From Parabacteroides sp. PF5-9 (GTDB taxonomy: Bacteria > Bacteroidota > Bacteroidia > Bacteroidales > Tannerellaceae), in assembly GCF_029893105.1 (NCBI RefSeq), contig NZ_JARXWG010000013.1, positions 1 to 64,000 on the forward strand: a stretch of 64,000 nt of DNA. The letters run 5' to 3'. How positions within the stretch are numbered: position 1 is the first letter of the stretch; the number at the start of each line of letters is the position of its first letter. The notes under the pieces are model-generated. The model had not been told where the DNA came from. It was given only the letters and a program-made list of their open reading frames with translations, and made no database searches. This document shows, piece by piece, positions 17,934-26,420 of this stretch. Both the position numbers and the translations under genes were made by a program.

Positions 17934-18260
17934 TTATCCCTTAATCATTGTGAGCAGCATCTTAAATGGCTGCAGGGCAAAGAGTGCGTGCGGTATATTA
18001 GCCGGCATGATAACGGTTTGTCCGGTAGTTAGTAGTAAGGGATTGCCGTTTATCGTGATTTCTGCTTCTCCATCCAATATTTCTACTACCGCATCAAACG
18101 GAGCTGTGTGCTCGCTTAGTCCCTGCCCCTTATCGAAAGAAAAAAGGGTAATGTTTCCTGCATCGCTTTTTAAGACTTGTTTGCTGATTATACCACCCGC
18201 GGAGTAGTCAACCATTTCCGTCATATTCAGAATGGCTCCTTTCTCAAATAATTCGCTCAT
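17934..18260 (-). CDS. Small cupin-domain protein
   Basis: A 108-residue single-domain cupin: motif 1 region GQGLSEHTAPFDAVVEILDGEAEI and motif 2 region TGQTVIMPANIPHALFAL. Similar small cupins occur next to hcp genes in anaerobes. One metal-ligand His is in SEHTAPF and another in NIPHALF; the second His of motif 1 is replaced. The enzymatic role is unknown. It follows hcp on the same strand but a terminator lies between them (18304-18342), so expression from its own promoter or read-through is expected. Confidence 0.8.
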   Translation of the reverse strand: MSELFEKGAILNMTEMVDYSAGGIISKQVLKSDAGNITLFSFDKGQGLSEHTAPFDAVVEILDGEAEITINGNPLLLTTGQTVIMPANIPHALFALQPFKMLLTMIKG

Positions 18261-18303
18261 AATTACATGTGTTTATTGTTAACTTTAATATTTGTTTCTT
18301 GAA

Positions 18304-18342
18304 GAAAAACCCTCCAAAAGGGAACCTTCAGGAGGATTTTTC
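18304..18342 (-). terminator. Intrinsic terminator of hcp
   Basis: On the minus strand the 12-nt arms GAAAAATCCTCC and GGAGGGTTTTTC pair (one G-T wobble) around a 15-nt loop, ending in a T-run. Located 27 bp after the hcp stop codon. Confidence 0.75.
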
Positions 18343-18368
18343 AATCATAAAGTAATTGGCCTCAAAGA

Positions 18369-20006
18369 CTATCCTAAAAACATCTTCATATCTTCATCTA
18401 CTGTTGTAATTCCACCGATACCGAAATTATCGATCAGTACCTTAGCCACATTCGGTGAAAGGAATGCAGGCAGTGTAGGCCCTAAGTGGATATTCTTTAC
18501 TCCTAAAGCAAGTAATGCCAGAAGGACGATTACCGCTTTCTGTTCGTACCAGGCAATATTATAAGCGATAGGCAATTCATTCACATCATTCAGTTCGAAC
18601 ACTTCTTTCAGTTTCAGGGCAATCAATGCCAATGAGTAGCTGTCGTTACATTGTCCGGCATCCAATACACGGGGGATACCGCCAATATCGCCCAATGGCA
18701 GTTTGTTGTAACGGTATTTAGCACAGCCTGCGGTAAGGATAACCGTGTCTTTCGGAAGTTTTCCGGCAAACTCGGTATAATAATCACGGCTTTTCATGCG
18801 TCCGTCGCAACCGGCCATCACGAAGAACTTACGGATAGCCCCTGATTTTACGGCGTCGACAACTTTGTCGGCAAGGGCAAATACCTGTTCGTGAGCAAAT
18901 CCTCCGATGATTTCTCCTGTCTCGATTTCAGTAGGTGCTTTGCATTGTTTGGCATGTTCAATGAGTTTTGAGAAGTCTTTCGGCTGTCCGTTTTTGCGAT
19001 CTTCAATATGTGTAAAGCCACTGAAGCCGGAAGCACCCGTAGTATAAACGCGGTCGGCATAAGTTGAAGTAGAACGTGGCGGTACGATACAGTTTGTCGT
19101 AAACAGGATCACCCCATTGAATGATTCGAAATCTTCATTCTGACGCCACCAGGCGCTACCGTAGTTGCCGGCAAAGTGACTGTATTTCTTGAATGCCGGA
19201 TAGTAATGGGCCGGAAGCATCTCGCTATGCGTGTAAACGTCTACACCTGTTCCTGCGGTCTGTTCCAATAAGTCTTGCATATCGCGTAGATCGTGGCCGG
19301 ATATTAAGATGGCCGGATTATTACGTACACCGATATTCACTTTGGTAATTTCCGGATTGCCGTAAGTCGACGTATTGGCTTTATCAAGCAGTGCCATTGT
19401 TTTTACACCATATTCACCACATTTAAGTACCAAAGCTGTCAACTCATCAGCCGATAACTCTTGAGTGGTGGCAACTAAGGCTTCTTGCATAAAAACATGA
19501 ATATTTTCATCATCAAAACCTAAATTAACAGCGTGTTCTGCATAGGCAGCCATCCCTTTTAATCCGTATGTCAGCAATTCACGCAAAGAGCGTACATCTT
19601 CATTTTCTGTTTTAAGGACGCCGACGGTAGCGGCTTTCGTTTCCATTTCTTCCAAACTGTTTCCTTTCCAGGTTGTACAATCGCAGTCTGTAGTAACGTT
19701 TCCAGCCTCTGTCGCAAGTTTGTCGCGTAAAGCAATTGCTTCGTGAATACGTTTCACAAAACGCTCTTTGTCGAAATTAGCATTCGTGATCGTCATAAAC
19801 AATGATTCCATCACAAAGTGGTTGGTTTGGGCAGACACCTCAACCCCTTTTTTACGCAGCTCCACCGTATAGTGAGAAATCCCTTTTAACAGGAATATCA
19901 ATAAATCCTGTAGATTAGCCACATCGGAAGTCTTTCCGCATACTCCTTTTATCGTACAGCCTTTGTTCATGGCTGTTTCCTGACACTGATAGCAAAACAT
20001 GTTCAT
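18369..20006 (-). CDS. hcp: Hybrid-cluster protein Hcp (hydroxylamine / nitric oxide reductase)
   Basis: A 545-residue Hcp. The N-terminal Cys motif [19 protein letters not shown] binds the first iron-sulfur cluster, and later Cys/Glu/His residues (for example [43 protein letters not shown]) bind the 4Fe-2S-2O hybrid cluster. Hcp reduces NO to N2O or hydroxylamine to ammonia and protects against nitrosative stress. It is the second gene of an operon with the dicluster ferredoxin-like protein (20-bp gap), which may supply electrons, and both are divergent from a Crp/Fnr regulator. Confidence 0.95.
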   Translation of the reverse strand: MNMFCYQCQETAMNKGCTIKGVCGKTSDVANLQDLLIFLLKGISHYTVELRKKGVEVSAQTNHFVMESLFMTITNANFDKERFVKRIHEAIALRDKLATEAGNVTTDCDCTTWKGNSLEEMETKAATVGVLKTENEDVRSLRELLTYGLKGMAAYAEHAVNLGFDDENIHVFMQEALVATTQELSADELTALVLKCGEYGVKTMALLDKANTSTYGNPEITKVNIGVRNNPAILISGHDLRDMQDLLEQTAGTGVDVYTHSEMLPAHYYPAFKKYSHFAGNYGSAWWRQNEDFESFNGVILFTTNCIVPPRSTSTYADRVYTTGASGFSGFTHIEDRKNGQPKDFSKLIEHAKQCKAPTEIETGEIIGGFAHEQVFALADKVVDAVKSGAIRKFFVMAGCDGRMKSRDYYTEFAGKLPKDTVILTAGCAKYRYNKLPLGDIGGIPRVLDAGQCNDSYSLALIALKLKEVFELNDVNELPIAYNIAWYEQKAVIVLLALLALGVKNIHLGPTLPAFLSPNVAKVLIDNFGIGGITTVDEDMKMFLG

Positions 20007-20026
20007 TTTTTTTGATTTTAATTGGT

Positions 20027-20890
20027 TTATATCCAGTTTTCTTCTATTATCTCTCCTTGTATTCCTATGACAACCTTTTTAACAGGAACTTTGTTTGATG
20101 CCTGCTCCAAAGCCATTTTTACCAGTTGTAATAATCCTCCGCAACAGGGAACTTCCATGATGACCACTGTTAAGGTATTAATCTGTGCTCTGTCTATCAT
20201 CTCGGCAATCTTCGATACGTACACTTCTTTGTTGCTGTCGAGTTTCGGACAGGCAATAGCCAATGTCCGGTTACGCATAAAGCGATCATGGAAACCACCG
20301 TAGGCATAAGCTGTACAGTCGGCAGCCAACACCACGTCGGCGCCCTGAAAGAATCCCGACTGCGGATTCAATAGGTGAAGCTGCACCGGCCATTGGCGCA
20401 ACTGCGAAGGGCTATTGGTGGTTGGTATTGCCGTATTTACCGGAGCAAATGACATCTCCCGACTTCCCGGGCATGCAGCGAAAGGTTGTCCGCAATTAGA
20501 GGATTGTTTATGATTATTTTCCATGTCTATATCTATTGCTATATTATGTTCTTTTAGATAGCGAAGGCCTTGAGCCAACAGTTCTGTTTCATTATGATCT
20601 TTCAGATGAGTGAGGTGAGCCCGGATTGTTTTTTCTCCTTTTGGGACCAATCTTTCCATAACTGCAATCTCATCATAAGGCTCTGCTTCGCGTTCTTCAA
20701 AGTCTATCGCTCCCACGGGGCAGTCTCCGATACAAGCGCCCAAGCCGTCGCAATACAGGTCGCTAATCATTCGCGCTTTACCGTCAATCAGTTGCAATGC
20801 GCCTTCGTGACAGCCATTGACGCAGATTCCACAACCATTACACAAGTCTTCATTTATCTTTATTATAGTTCTTTTCATCATTTTCTTCAA
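20027..20890 (-). CDS. Dicluster 4Fe-4S ferredoxin-like protein, Hcp partner
   Basis: A 287-residue protein with two 4Fe-4S motifs in the first 65 residues: [11 protein letters not shown] then [12 protein letters not shown]. An N-terminal Met cluster allows starts at 20890, 20881 or 20878; the closeness of the promoter element (20902-20909) favours the later ones. The C-terminal part has further Cys ([19 protein letters not shown] near residue 245) and no recognised fold. Homologues are found next to hcp, so it is probably the electron donor or a maturation factor. It is the first gene of the hcp operon. Confidence 0.85.
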   Translation of the reverse strand: MKKMMKRTIIKINEDLCNGCGICVNGCHEGALQLIDGKARMISDLYCDGLGACIGDCPVGAIDFEEREAEPYDEIAVMERLVPKGEKTIRAHLTHLKDHNETELLAQGLRYLKEHNIAIDIDMENNHKQSSNCGQPFAACPGSREMSFAPVNTAIPTTNSPSQLRQWPVQLHLLNPQSGFFQGADVVLAADCTAYAYGGFHDRFMRNRTLAIACPKLDSNKEVYVSKIAEMIDRAQINTLTVVIMEVPCCGGLLQLVKMALEQASNKVPVKKVVIGIQGEIIEENWI

Positions 20891-20901
20891 TTATACTTTT
20901 G

Positions 20902-20909
20902 CAAACATA
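20902..20909 (-). promoter_or_regulatory. -7 promoter element of the ferredoxin-hcp operon
   Basis: TATGTTTG on the minus strand (TAnnTTTG). Its inferred start point lies about 40 bp from the centre of the palindrome at 20930-20947. Confidence 0.6.
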
Positions 20910-20929
20910 CAGTGATACGAGAAGATAAA

Positions 20930-20947
20930 CCGTAACATTCGTTACGG
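20930..20947. promoter_or_regulatory. Crp/Fnr-type operator palindrome
   Basis: CCGTAACATTCGTTACGG: perfect 7-bp arms with a 4-nt spacer. It lies midway between the two divergent promoter elements, near -40 of both, the usual class II activator position for Crp/Fnr proteins. The neighbouring regulator is the natural ligand; this is inference. Confidence 0.65.
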
Positions 20948-20966
20948 GTGTAAAACTTATTCTGTG

Positions 20967-20974
20967 TAACTTTG
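20967..20974 (+). promoter_or_regulatory. -7 promoter element of the Crp/Fnr regulator gene
   Basis: TAACTTTG, matching TAnnTTTG, 15 bp upstream of the start codon at 20989. Confidence 0.6.
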
Positions 20975-20988
20975 CAAAAAATAGATGT

Positions 20989-21651
20989 ATGAATCAGGAC
21001 TTACTGTTTTTCTGTTCTATATGCCGGGATAAATCCCCTGAAGAGATTGATCAAATAAGATGTACAATCGACCATACGGTAAAAAACTATAAAAGGGGAG
21101 AATTGATTGCTTCACAGGGCGATCGTATATCAAGTCTTTACATGTTGACGAAAGGCAAAGTGAAAACGGAAATTATTTCCAAATCAGGACTTACTGTTTC
21201 CGTAGAAGAGATAACGGCTCCTTATCCGTTGGCTGCCGCTTTTCTTTTTGCAGACAACAATCGCTTTCCGGTAGAGGTTACCGCGATGGAGGAGTGTAAA
21301 GTGATACTCATCAGTAAATCATCGATCGAAAAACAGATGGCAAAATGTCCCGGATTCCTTCGGGGATTTATGGCTTTTATAGCCAACCGGGTACAGTTTC
21401 TTTCGGAAAGACTGAAAATATTTTCACAGAAAGGGATTAAGGCTAAAATTGCCTATTATATCCTGCAACACGACCAGAATGGGACATTTGAACTGGGACG
21501 GAGTATTGTATCACTTGCCGAATATTTTGGCGTAGAACGTCCTTCGCTCTCAAGAGCCATATCCGAGATGGCACATGATGGGATTATTGAGTTTGAAGCA
21601 GGGAAAGGGAAAATACTAAAATACAATGCGTTGAAAGAGTTGTTGGGATAA
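20989..21651 (+). CDS. Crp/Fnr-family regulator, probable HcpR-type
   Basis: A 220-residue regulator: N-terminal cyclic-nucleotide-binding-like beta-roll (residues about 15-120), dimerisation helix, and C-terminal winged helix (SLAEYFGVERPSLSRAISEMAHDGII). Cys residues at 9, 12 and 24 are present but not in the Fnr iron-sulfur pattern. HcpR proteins of anaerobes activate hcp in response to NO. Assignment rests on the divergent position next to hcp and on the shared palindrome between the promoters. Confidence 0.85.
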   Translation: MNQDLLFFCSICRDKSPEEIDQIRCTIDHTVKNYKRGELIASQGDRISSLYMLTKGKVKTEIISKSGLTVSVEEITAPYPLAAAFLFADNNRFPVEVTAMEECKVILISKSSIEKQMAKCPGFLRGFMAFIANRVQFLSERLKIFSQKGIKAKIAYYILQHDQNGTFELGRSIVSLAEYFGVERPSLSRAISEMAHDGIIEFEAGKGKILKYNALKELLG

Positions 21652-21766
21652 TTCATTCTAATTTTCACCAATCACTGACAACGTTCATAGCTTGTAATAA
21701 GGTTTCTTATTTCACTTTAATCTTATTTCTTTGCTTGTAAAAAGTATGATTCAGTATTGTTTTTAT

Positions 21767-21774
21767 TAGCTTTG
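21767..21774 (+). promoter_or_regulatory. -7 promoter element of the ferredoxin-nitroreductase gene
   Basis: TAGCTTTG (TAnnTTTG), 46 bp upstream of the start at 21821. Confidence 0.55.
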
Positions 21775-21820
21775 TCAGCACTTTATTTAATCGTTGTTTG
21801 ATTATATTAAATAGTTAGTT

Positions 21821-22684
21821 ATGAGCCTTTCAATTCATATTGATATAGAAACCTGCACCCGTTGCAGAAAGTGTGTACGGATCTGTCCGGCGGAGATATT
21901 TATTCAAGAAACGCCGAAAAGTGATGTCGAAACACAGCATATTTCCTCCTGTATCCACTGTGGACATTGTGTGGGTGTTTGTCCTACTTCTTCAATAGTT
22001 CATTCGGATTTCCCTGCTGAAAAAATACATCCTATTCATCCGGAGAAATTTCCGACCTCGGAACAACTCCTATTATTGATCAAATCGCGACGGTCGAACC
22101 GAGCTTTTTCTGCAAAACCTGTTCCAGCAGAGAAATTGGATCTGATTCTGGAAGCTGCTCATCGCGCGCCAACGGGAACAAATGCACAAAATGTCTCTTT
22201 CACTTTGGTGACTGATCCCGAAAAGATTCAGCAAGTAATCGGGTTTACAATCGACATATTTATGGAACTGGGTAAAAAATTATCCAATCCGTTCCTGAAG
22301 CCCATTTTAAAGTTGATCGTACCGGATGCCTATGCCTATTTACCCCATCTCGAAGCACTCAGGCGAAAATATGAAATGGGGCAAGATCCAATTCTCCGTA
22401 AAGCAACTGCTTTATTATTGATTCATACCCCTAAGAAAAGTCAATTAGGCTGTCAAGATGCTAACCTGGCTTATCAGAACGGTTCGCTTATGGCAGAAAG
22501 TCTGGGGATAAGTCAGTTTTATACCGGTTTCCTCTGTATTGCCATGCAACAAGATAAAAAGAACCGAATTCCGAACTTTCTGGGAATCGAAGGTAAAGTA
22601 CATGCCGGGATGGGGCTTGGTGTTCCAAGTATCCATTTTGAAAATTATATTGACCGGAAAGAGATCGATGTCCGGAAGCTTTAA
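21821..22684 (+). CDS. Nitroreductase-family protein with N-terminal 2x[4Fe-4S] ferredoxin domain
   Basis: A 287-residue fusion. Residues 1-65 carry two cluster motifs, CTRCRKCVRICP and CIHCGHCVGVCP. From about residue 80 on it is an FMN-dependent nitroreductase-fold domain (SRRSNRAF, the FMN-contacting start; HRAPTGTNAQN). Such fusions are common in anaerobes and may reduce nitro compounds or quinones with ferredoxin electrons; the physiological substrate is unknown. It lies just after the Hcp regulator and has its own promoter element. Confidence 0.9.
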   Translation: MSLSIHIDIETCTRCRKCVRICPAEIFIQETPKSDVETQHISSCIHCGHCVGVCPTSSIVHSDFPAEKIHPIHPEKFPTSEQLLLLIKSRRSNRAFSAKPVPAEKLDLILEAAHRAPTGTNAQNVSFTLVTDPEKIQQVIGFTIDIFMELGKKLSNPFLKPILKLIVPDAYAYLPHLEALRRKYEMGQDPILRKATALLLIHTPKKSQLGCQDANLAYQNGSLMAESLGISQFYTGFLCIAMQQDKKNRIPNFLGIEGKVHAGMGLGVPSIHFENYIDRKEIDVRKL

Positions 22685-22705
22685 AAGAGCGCAAGTAAGT
22701 TTTAT

Positions 22706-22713
22706 TATCTTTG
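22706..22713 (+). promoter_or_regulatory. -7 promoter element of the sigma-54 activator gene
   Basis: TATCTTTG (TAnnTTTG), 50 bp upstream of the start at 22764, in the short gap after the nitroreductase gene. Confidence 0.55.
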
Positions 22714-22763
22714 TTGAGTCACTTTTTCGGAATATGGGTCATAAGACTCTAAACAGGTAACTT

Positions 22764-24086
22764 ATGAAAAATAAAATACTCCTTGTCGAAGATGATGTTT
22801 CATACGGAACAATGCTGAAAAACTGGATCGTGAAGAACGGCTATGACGCATTACTCGTACATTCCGTCAAACAGGCCAAAGAGGCGATCAATAAAAATGA
22901 AATACAGCTTATCTTGACCGATCTGCGTTTGCCTGATGGCGACGGTATCATGTTGCTCACCTGGGTCAAGGAACAAAAAAAAGTACCTGTTGTTATTATC
23001 ATGACCAGCTATGGCGAAATACAAAGTGCCGTTTCAGCGATGAAGATCGGTGCTTCCGATTTTCTGGAGAAACCAATTAATCCGGTTGTTTTAAAACAGA
23101 AAATCGAGCAGGCTTTCCAACAAGAAGCCAAACCCTTATCGACAGTCAGATATGAAGCCAACAACTCGCATACTTATCTACAAGGTAAGAGCAAGGCTTT
23201 TCTGCAGATGTATGAACATATCGAAGTGGTTGCACCCACCCGTATGTCGGTATTGATTACCGGTGAGAGTGGTACAGGGAAGGAATATGCCGCCCGAATG
23301 ATTCATGAGATGAGTAAACGAAAGCATGCCCCTTTCATTGCAGTAGACTGCGGTATCTTGTCTCGCGAACTTGCTCCCAGTGAGTTGTTCGGACATTTGA
23401 AAGGCTCTTTTACATCGGCTATTGCAGATAAGAAAGGGGTCTTCGAACAGGCTGACGGAGGCACTGTCTTTCTGGATGAAGTAGAGAATCTGCCGTATGA
23501 TGTGCAGGTACAACTATTGAGGGCTTTACAGGAATTGCGTGTTCGTCCAGTCGGATCGGCAACAGATATAAAAGTAGATATTCGTATTATTGTTGCAACA
23601 AATGAAAATCTGGAATCTTCCATAGCTGAAGGGCGTTTCAGGGAAGATTTGTATCACCGCTTGAATGAATTTTCCATTCATGTGCCACCGTTGCGTGAGC
23701 GTCCTGAGGATATTCCACTTTATGCCATGCACTTTTTACAGGAAGCAAATATCGAGTTGGAGAAGCAATTAACGGGTATATCGGAAGAAGCTATGCAATT
23801 GTTAATGGGTTATCATTGGGGCGGCAACTTACGTGAACTGAGAAACGTCGTTAGAAGATCAGCTTTGTTTACCCAAACGCATGAAATCGAACAACAGAAC
23901 TTACCTGATTTTCTCTCTTTGCGACAACCTGATCCTGCCTTATCTCTAAAACCCGAGAATGAAAAAGAACAGATCATCACTGCCTTAAGAGTGGCAAAGG
24001 GAAATAAGGCAGCAGCAGCCCGTTTATTGAAAATCAGCCGAAGGAGCCTATATAATAAAATGGAGCAGTACGGGCTGGATCTATAA
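22764..24086 (+). CDS. Sigma-54-dependent response regulator (NtrC family)
   Basis: A 440-residue activator with a receiver domain (phospho-acceptor Asp in LILTDLRLPDGDG, residue about 53), an AAA+ domain with Walker A GESGTGKE near 168 and Walker B GGTVFLDE near 237, and a C-terminal Fis-type helix-turn-helix (NKAAAARLLKISRRSLYNKM). The sigma-54 contact loop, normally GAFTGA, reads GSFTSA (about residues 214-219). No kinase gene is adjacent; the nearest hybrid kinase in the window is at 44865-47246. A matching -24/-12 promoter exists at 47400. Confidence 0.92.
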   Translation: MKNKILLVEDDVSYGTMLKNWIVKNGYDALLVHSVKQAKEAINKNEIQLILTDLRLPDGDGIMLLTWVKEQKKVPVVIIMTSYGEIQSAVSAMKIGASDFLEKPINPVVLKQKIEQAFQQEAKPLSTVRYEANNSHTYLQGKSKAFLQMYEHIEVVAPTRMSVLITGESGTGKEYAARMIHEMSKRKHAPFIAVDCGILSRELAPSELFGHLKGSFTSAIADKKGVFEQADGGTVFLDEVENLPYDVQVQLLRALQELRVRPVGSATDIKVDIRIIVATNENLESSIAEGRFREDLYHRLNEFSIHVPPLRERPEDIPLYAMHFLQEANIELEKQLTGISEEAMQLLMGYHWGGNLRELRNVVRRSALFTQTHEIEQQNLPDFLSLRQPDPALSLKPENEKEQIITALRVAKGNKAAAARLLKISRRSLYNKMEQYGLDL

Positions 24087-24096
24087 TGTATCTGTT

Positions 24097-24684
24097 TTAT
24101 TTAGTGCGTAGATACTCCTCACAATAACTCCTCAATTCTGCAAAGAACGGTTTAAATAGTTCATTGAATAATTCTTCTTCATGGCTTTTGAGATACTCGA
24201 TGGCGAGGGGGACGGAGATGTCTATACGATGAACGCTTACCATAATCTGGAGAGAGCCAAGGATTCCGTCTGTTGTTGCGTATTTCGAGAGTCTGTTGGT
24301 CAGGATAAAATGCCACATAAACCGTTTAATACGACCGGGCAGATAGCGGTAGTTGCGGATCATAGTCCAATAAAACTGTCTGGCAAAACGCTTTAACGGG
24401 ATATCTGAGAACTCATTGAAATGTGCAGCCAACAGATAATCGGAGTAGATGTCGAGTACGACTCCCGAATAACGTCCGAAGTGGGGGCGCAAGGCTTGGA
24501 TCGTCTCTTTTATCCGGGGATGATTATCGGTAAAGTGATCGATGGCCCGGTGAAGTAGTATGCCTTCAGCAATTGGGGACGGGTAATTCTTATAGGAACT
24601 TCCTTTTACGGCATCCCCGATAAAATTACCCAATTGTCTCCTCTTATCAGACCCCGAGAGGAATATGTGTGCGAGATAGTTCAA
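24097..24684 (-). CDS. Acyl carrier protein phosphodiesterase (AcpH/DUF479 family)
   Basis: A 195-residue protein of the AcpH family, whose E. coli member removes phosphopantetheine from ACP. The conserved start NYLAHIFLSG, the QLGNFIGDAVKG segment and the DHFTDNHPRI region are recognisable. I choose a TTG start at 24684 because it yields the family's usual N-terminus and length (E. coli AcpH is 193 residues). A GTG at 24744 would add 20 unrelated residues. The gene is convergent with the sigma-54 activator, with a 10-bp gap. Confidence 0.8.
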   Translation of the reverse strand: MNYLAHIFLSGSDKRRQLGNFIGDAVKGSSYKNYPSPIAEGILLHRAIDHFTDNHPRIKETIQALRPHFGRYSGVVLDIYSDYLLAAHFNEFSDIPLKRFARQFYWTMIRNYRYLPGRIKRFMWHFILTNRLSKYATTDGILGSLQIMVSVHRIDISVPLAIEYLKSHEEELFNELFKPFFAELRSYCEEYLRTK

Positions 24685-24752
24685 ATTTGATTGCTTAAAA
24701 TAGTGCGCAATGTACAACAAATCGTCGAAATATTTCTCTTGCACTTTATCGA

Positions 24753-24795
24753 GGGTGCCTTGAAAAAGTCATGTAAGAACTTTTTCAAGGCACCC
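24753..24795. terminator. Perfect 17-bp inverted repeat, probable terminator
   Basis: Arms at 24753-24769 and 24779-24795 (GGGTGCCTTGAAAAAGT and complement) with a 9-nt loop. Located between the 3' end of the DUF1593 gene at 24853 and the AcpH gene. Neither side has a classic long T-run, although the plus-strand side is followed by TTTATAATTA. Confidence 0.6.
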
Positions 24796-24852
24796 TTTAT
24801 AATTATCTATTATAAGCAATGAGACAGTAATTCTTAAACAGTATATTCCCCC

Positions 24853-26385
24853 TTATGATACGGTAATAATATATTGTGCAAAACGAGTCATTGGGCGAGT
24901 AGCGTCATCACGTACTTCGAGATTGATGGCGAATTTGTCACCTGCTTTTGCATCGGCGGGAATTGTAAAATTAGTGCTCCAGCCGCTCTCGGACGAGACA
25001 ACGAGACCTTCCGCTTTGCCCTCCTTGTAGGTGCAAGCGGCGGCAGGAACCCACCACTTTGGGGTAAGTATGTCGCCATCAGGATCTTTTGCACTGCCGG
25101 AAAGAGTAATTGTCTGACCAGGGGTGGCTGTAAAGTCCAACTTATCGGCTGTCACGATCGGAGCATGGTTGCAGTCCTGCGGTTCACAGATAGCCCAGTC
25201 AGCACGTGCCGCCAGTTCTTCCCACATAAGGATAGTGTAATAGTTGTTGCGGTTAGAAACTTCCGGACGCAGACCGATATTGATGAAAGAAGCAGCACCG
25301 AATTGGCAGAATGCCCAATCGAACGGCATATAGTCTGCACGCGGATACGTCTTGAGGTTTTCCGGTCCCCAGCCCAATTCAGCTGATTTAGCCCAATCCA
25401 TATAAGTGATAAGACCATAGTTGTAGATAATCGGTTCGCCATAGAGGGCACGACCTTCACCCATTAGCCATATTTCTCCGGTCAGTTTACCGTGATTATA
25501 TTTGTAGGCATCCAGGATAAAATCGGTATGAAGATAGGGCTGAAGCTCGTCGGCGGCACGTCTGGGATTGTTGTAGCTCGCCGAGAAGAAAGAACCGTAA
25601 CTGAAGAAGCCCATTCCGTAGCCACCATTCTGCAAGCCGGGGAACATTTCGTCGATTTTACTGTCGGCACGGCAATTGTCTTCGCCGCTTCCACCGATGC
25701 GCACCTTGGCAGTCACTTTTGCAAGAACACTTTCCCACTGCGGCGTACCGTGATACTTTTCATAGATCGAATACAATGCGCGAACCGTGGTGTTGATTCC
25801 ACCCCAATGCTGGATGTACAACGGACGCATATCATTGTCCATTATGCAGTCCACAATAAAGTTAGAGCCTTCGGTCTCGAAACGGTAATCGCCTTCGAAT
25901 TCGATATTGCCGACCTTGGTGATGCTCCTGATGTATTCAGGCGTCGGGTAGTTCGGATTGTTCTTACTCAACAGTTGATAGTCTGACTCATAAAAATCCA
26001 TTATCCGATCCAGCCAGGTCGGGTCAATCGGACGGTACTCCGTAAGATCGGCCGGTGCTTTTACACGATGCTCACAATGCTGGGCATTGCATCTGAAATT
26101 CGGTGTGATCTGACCGAGTGTATGCTTTCCGCCATCGCCCGTAAAATGGTACATACCTGCCGACCAGACAATACCTGCCAGGTCATAATGGTCGGCATAC
26201 ATCAGGCTCAAAAGGATGCCATTCATATCATCCACCTCCAAGTCGGTGGTGATCAGGATTCTTGCTTGTTGACTCTTGTCAACTTTTACAGCGAGGTCTT
26301 CCGGCGCAAAGGATTGCTGTTGCCCTTTACAAGCAACTGGCAATAGCGCCATGAGGATTGATATGGATAGTGATAATATCTTCAT
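24853..26385 (-). CDS. DUF1593 nucleoside-hydrolase-like lipoprotein 1
   Basis: A 510-residue exported lipoprotein (lipobox LLPVAC, Cys at 19). The N-terminal domain has the nucleoside-hydrolase-like metal motif ITTDLEVDDMNG near residue 46; the C-terminal 90 residues form a beta-rich module (DPDGDILTPKWW; FTIPADAKAGDKF). This matches DUF1593/Sde182-type proteins of polysaccharide degraders, which are probable glycoside-cleaving enzymes of unproven specificity. It is the last gene of the minus-strand carbohydrate locus and the most divergent of three paralogs. Confidence 0.85.
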   Translation of the reverse strand: MKILSLSISILMALLPVACKGQQQSFAPEDLAVKVDKSQQARILITTDLEVDDMNGILLSLMYADHYDLAGIVWSAGMYHFTGDGGKHTLGQITPNFRCNAQHCEHRVKAPADLTEYRPIDPTWLDRIMDFYESDYQLLSKNNPNYPTPEYIRSITKVGNIEFEGDYRFETEGSNFIVDCIMDNDMRPLYIQHWGGINTTVRALYSIYEKYHGTPQWESVLAKVTAKVRIGGSGEDNCRADSKIDEMFPGLQNGGYGMGFFSYGSFFSASYNNPRRAADELQPYLHTDFILDAYKYNHGKLTGEIWLMGEGRALYGEPIIYNYGLITYMDWAKSAELGWGPENLKTYPRADYMPFDWAFCQFGAASFINIGLRPEVSNRNNYYTILMWEELAARADWAICEPQDCNHAPIVTADKLDFTATPGQTITLSGSAKDPDGDILTPKWWVPAAACTYKEGKAEGLVVSSESGWSTNFTIPADAKAGDKFAINLEVRDDATRPMTRFAQYIITVS

Positions 26386-26420
26386 GTTTAATTGAGATTA
26401 AAAATTAGTTTATATGTAGT

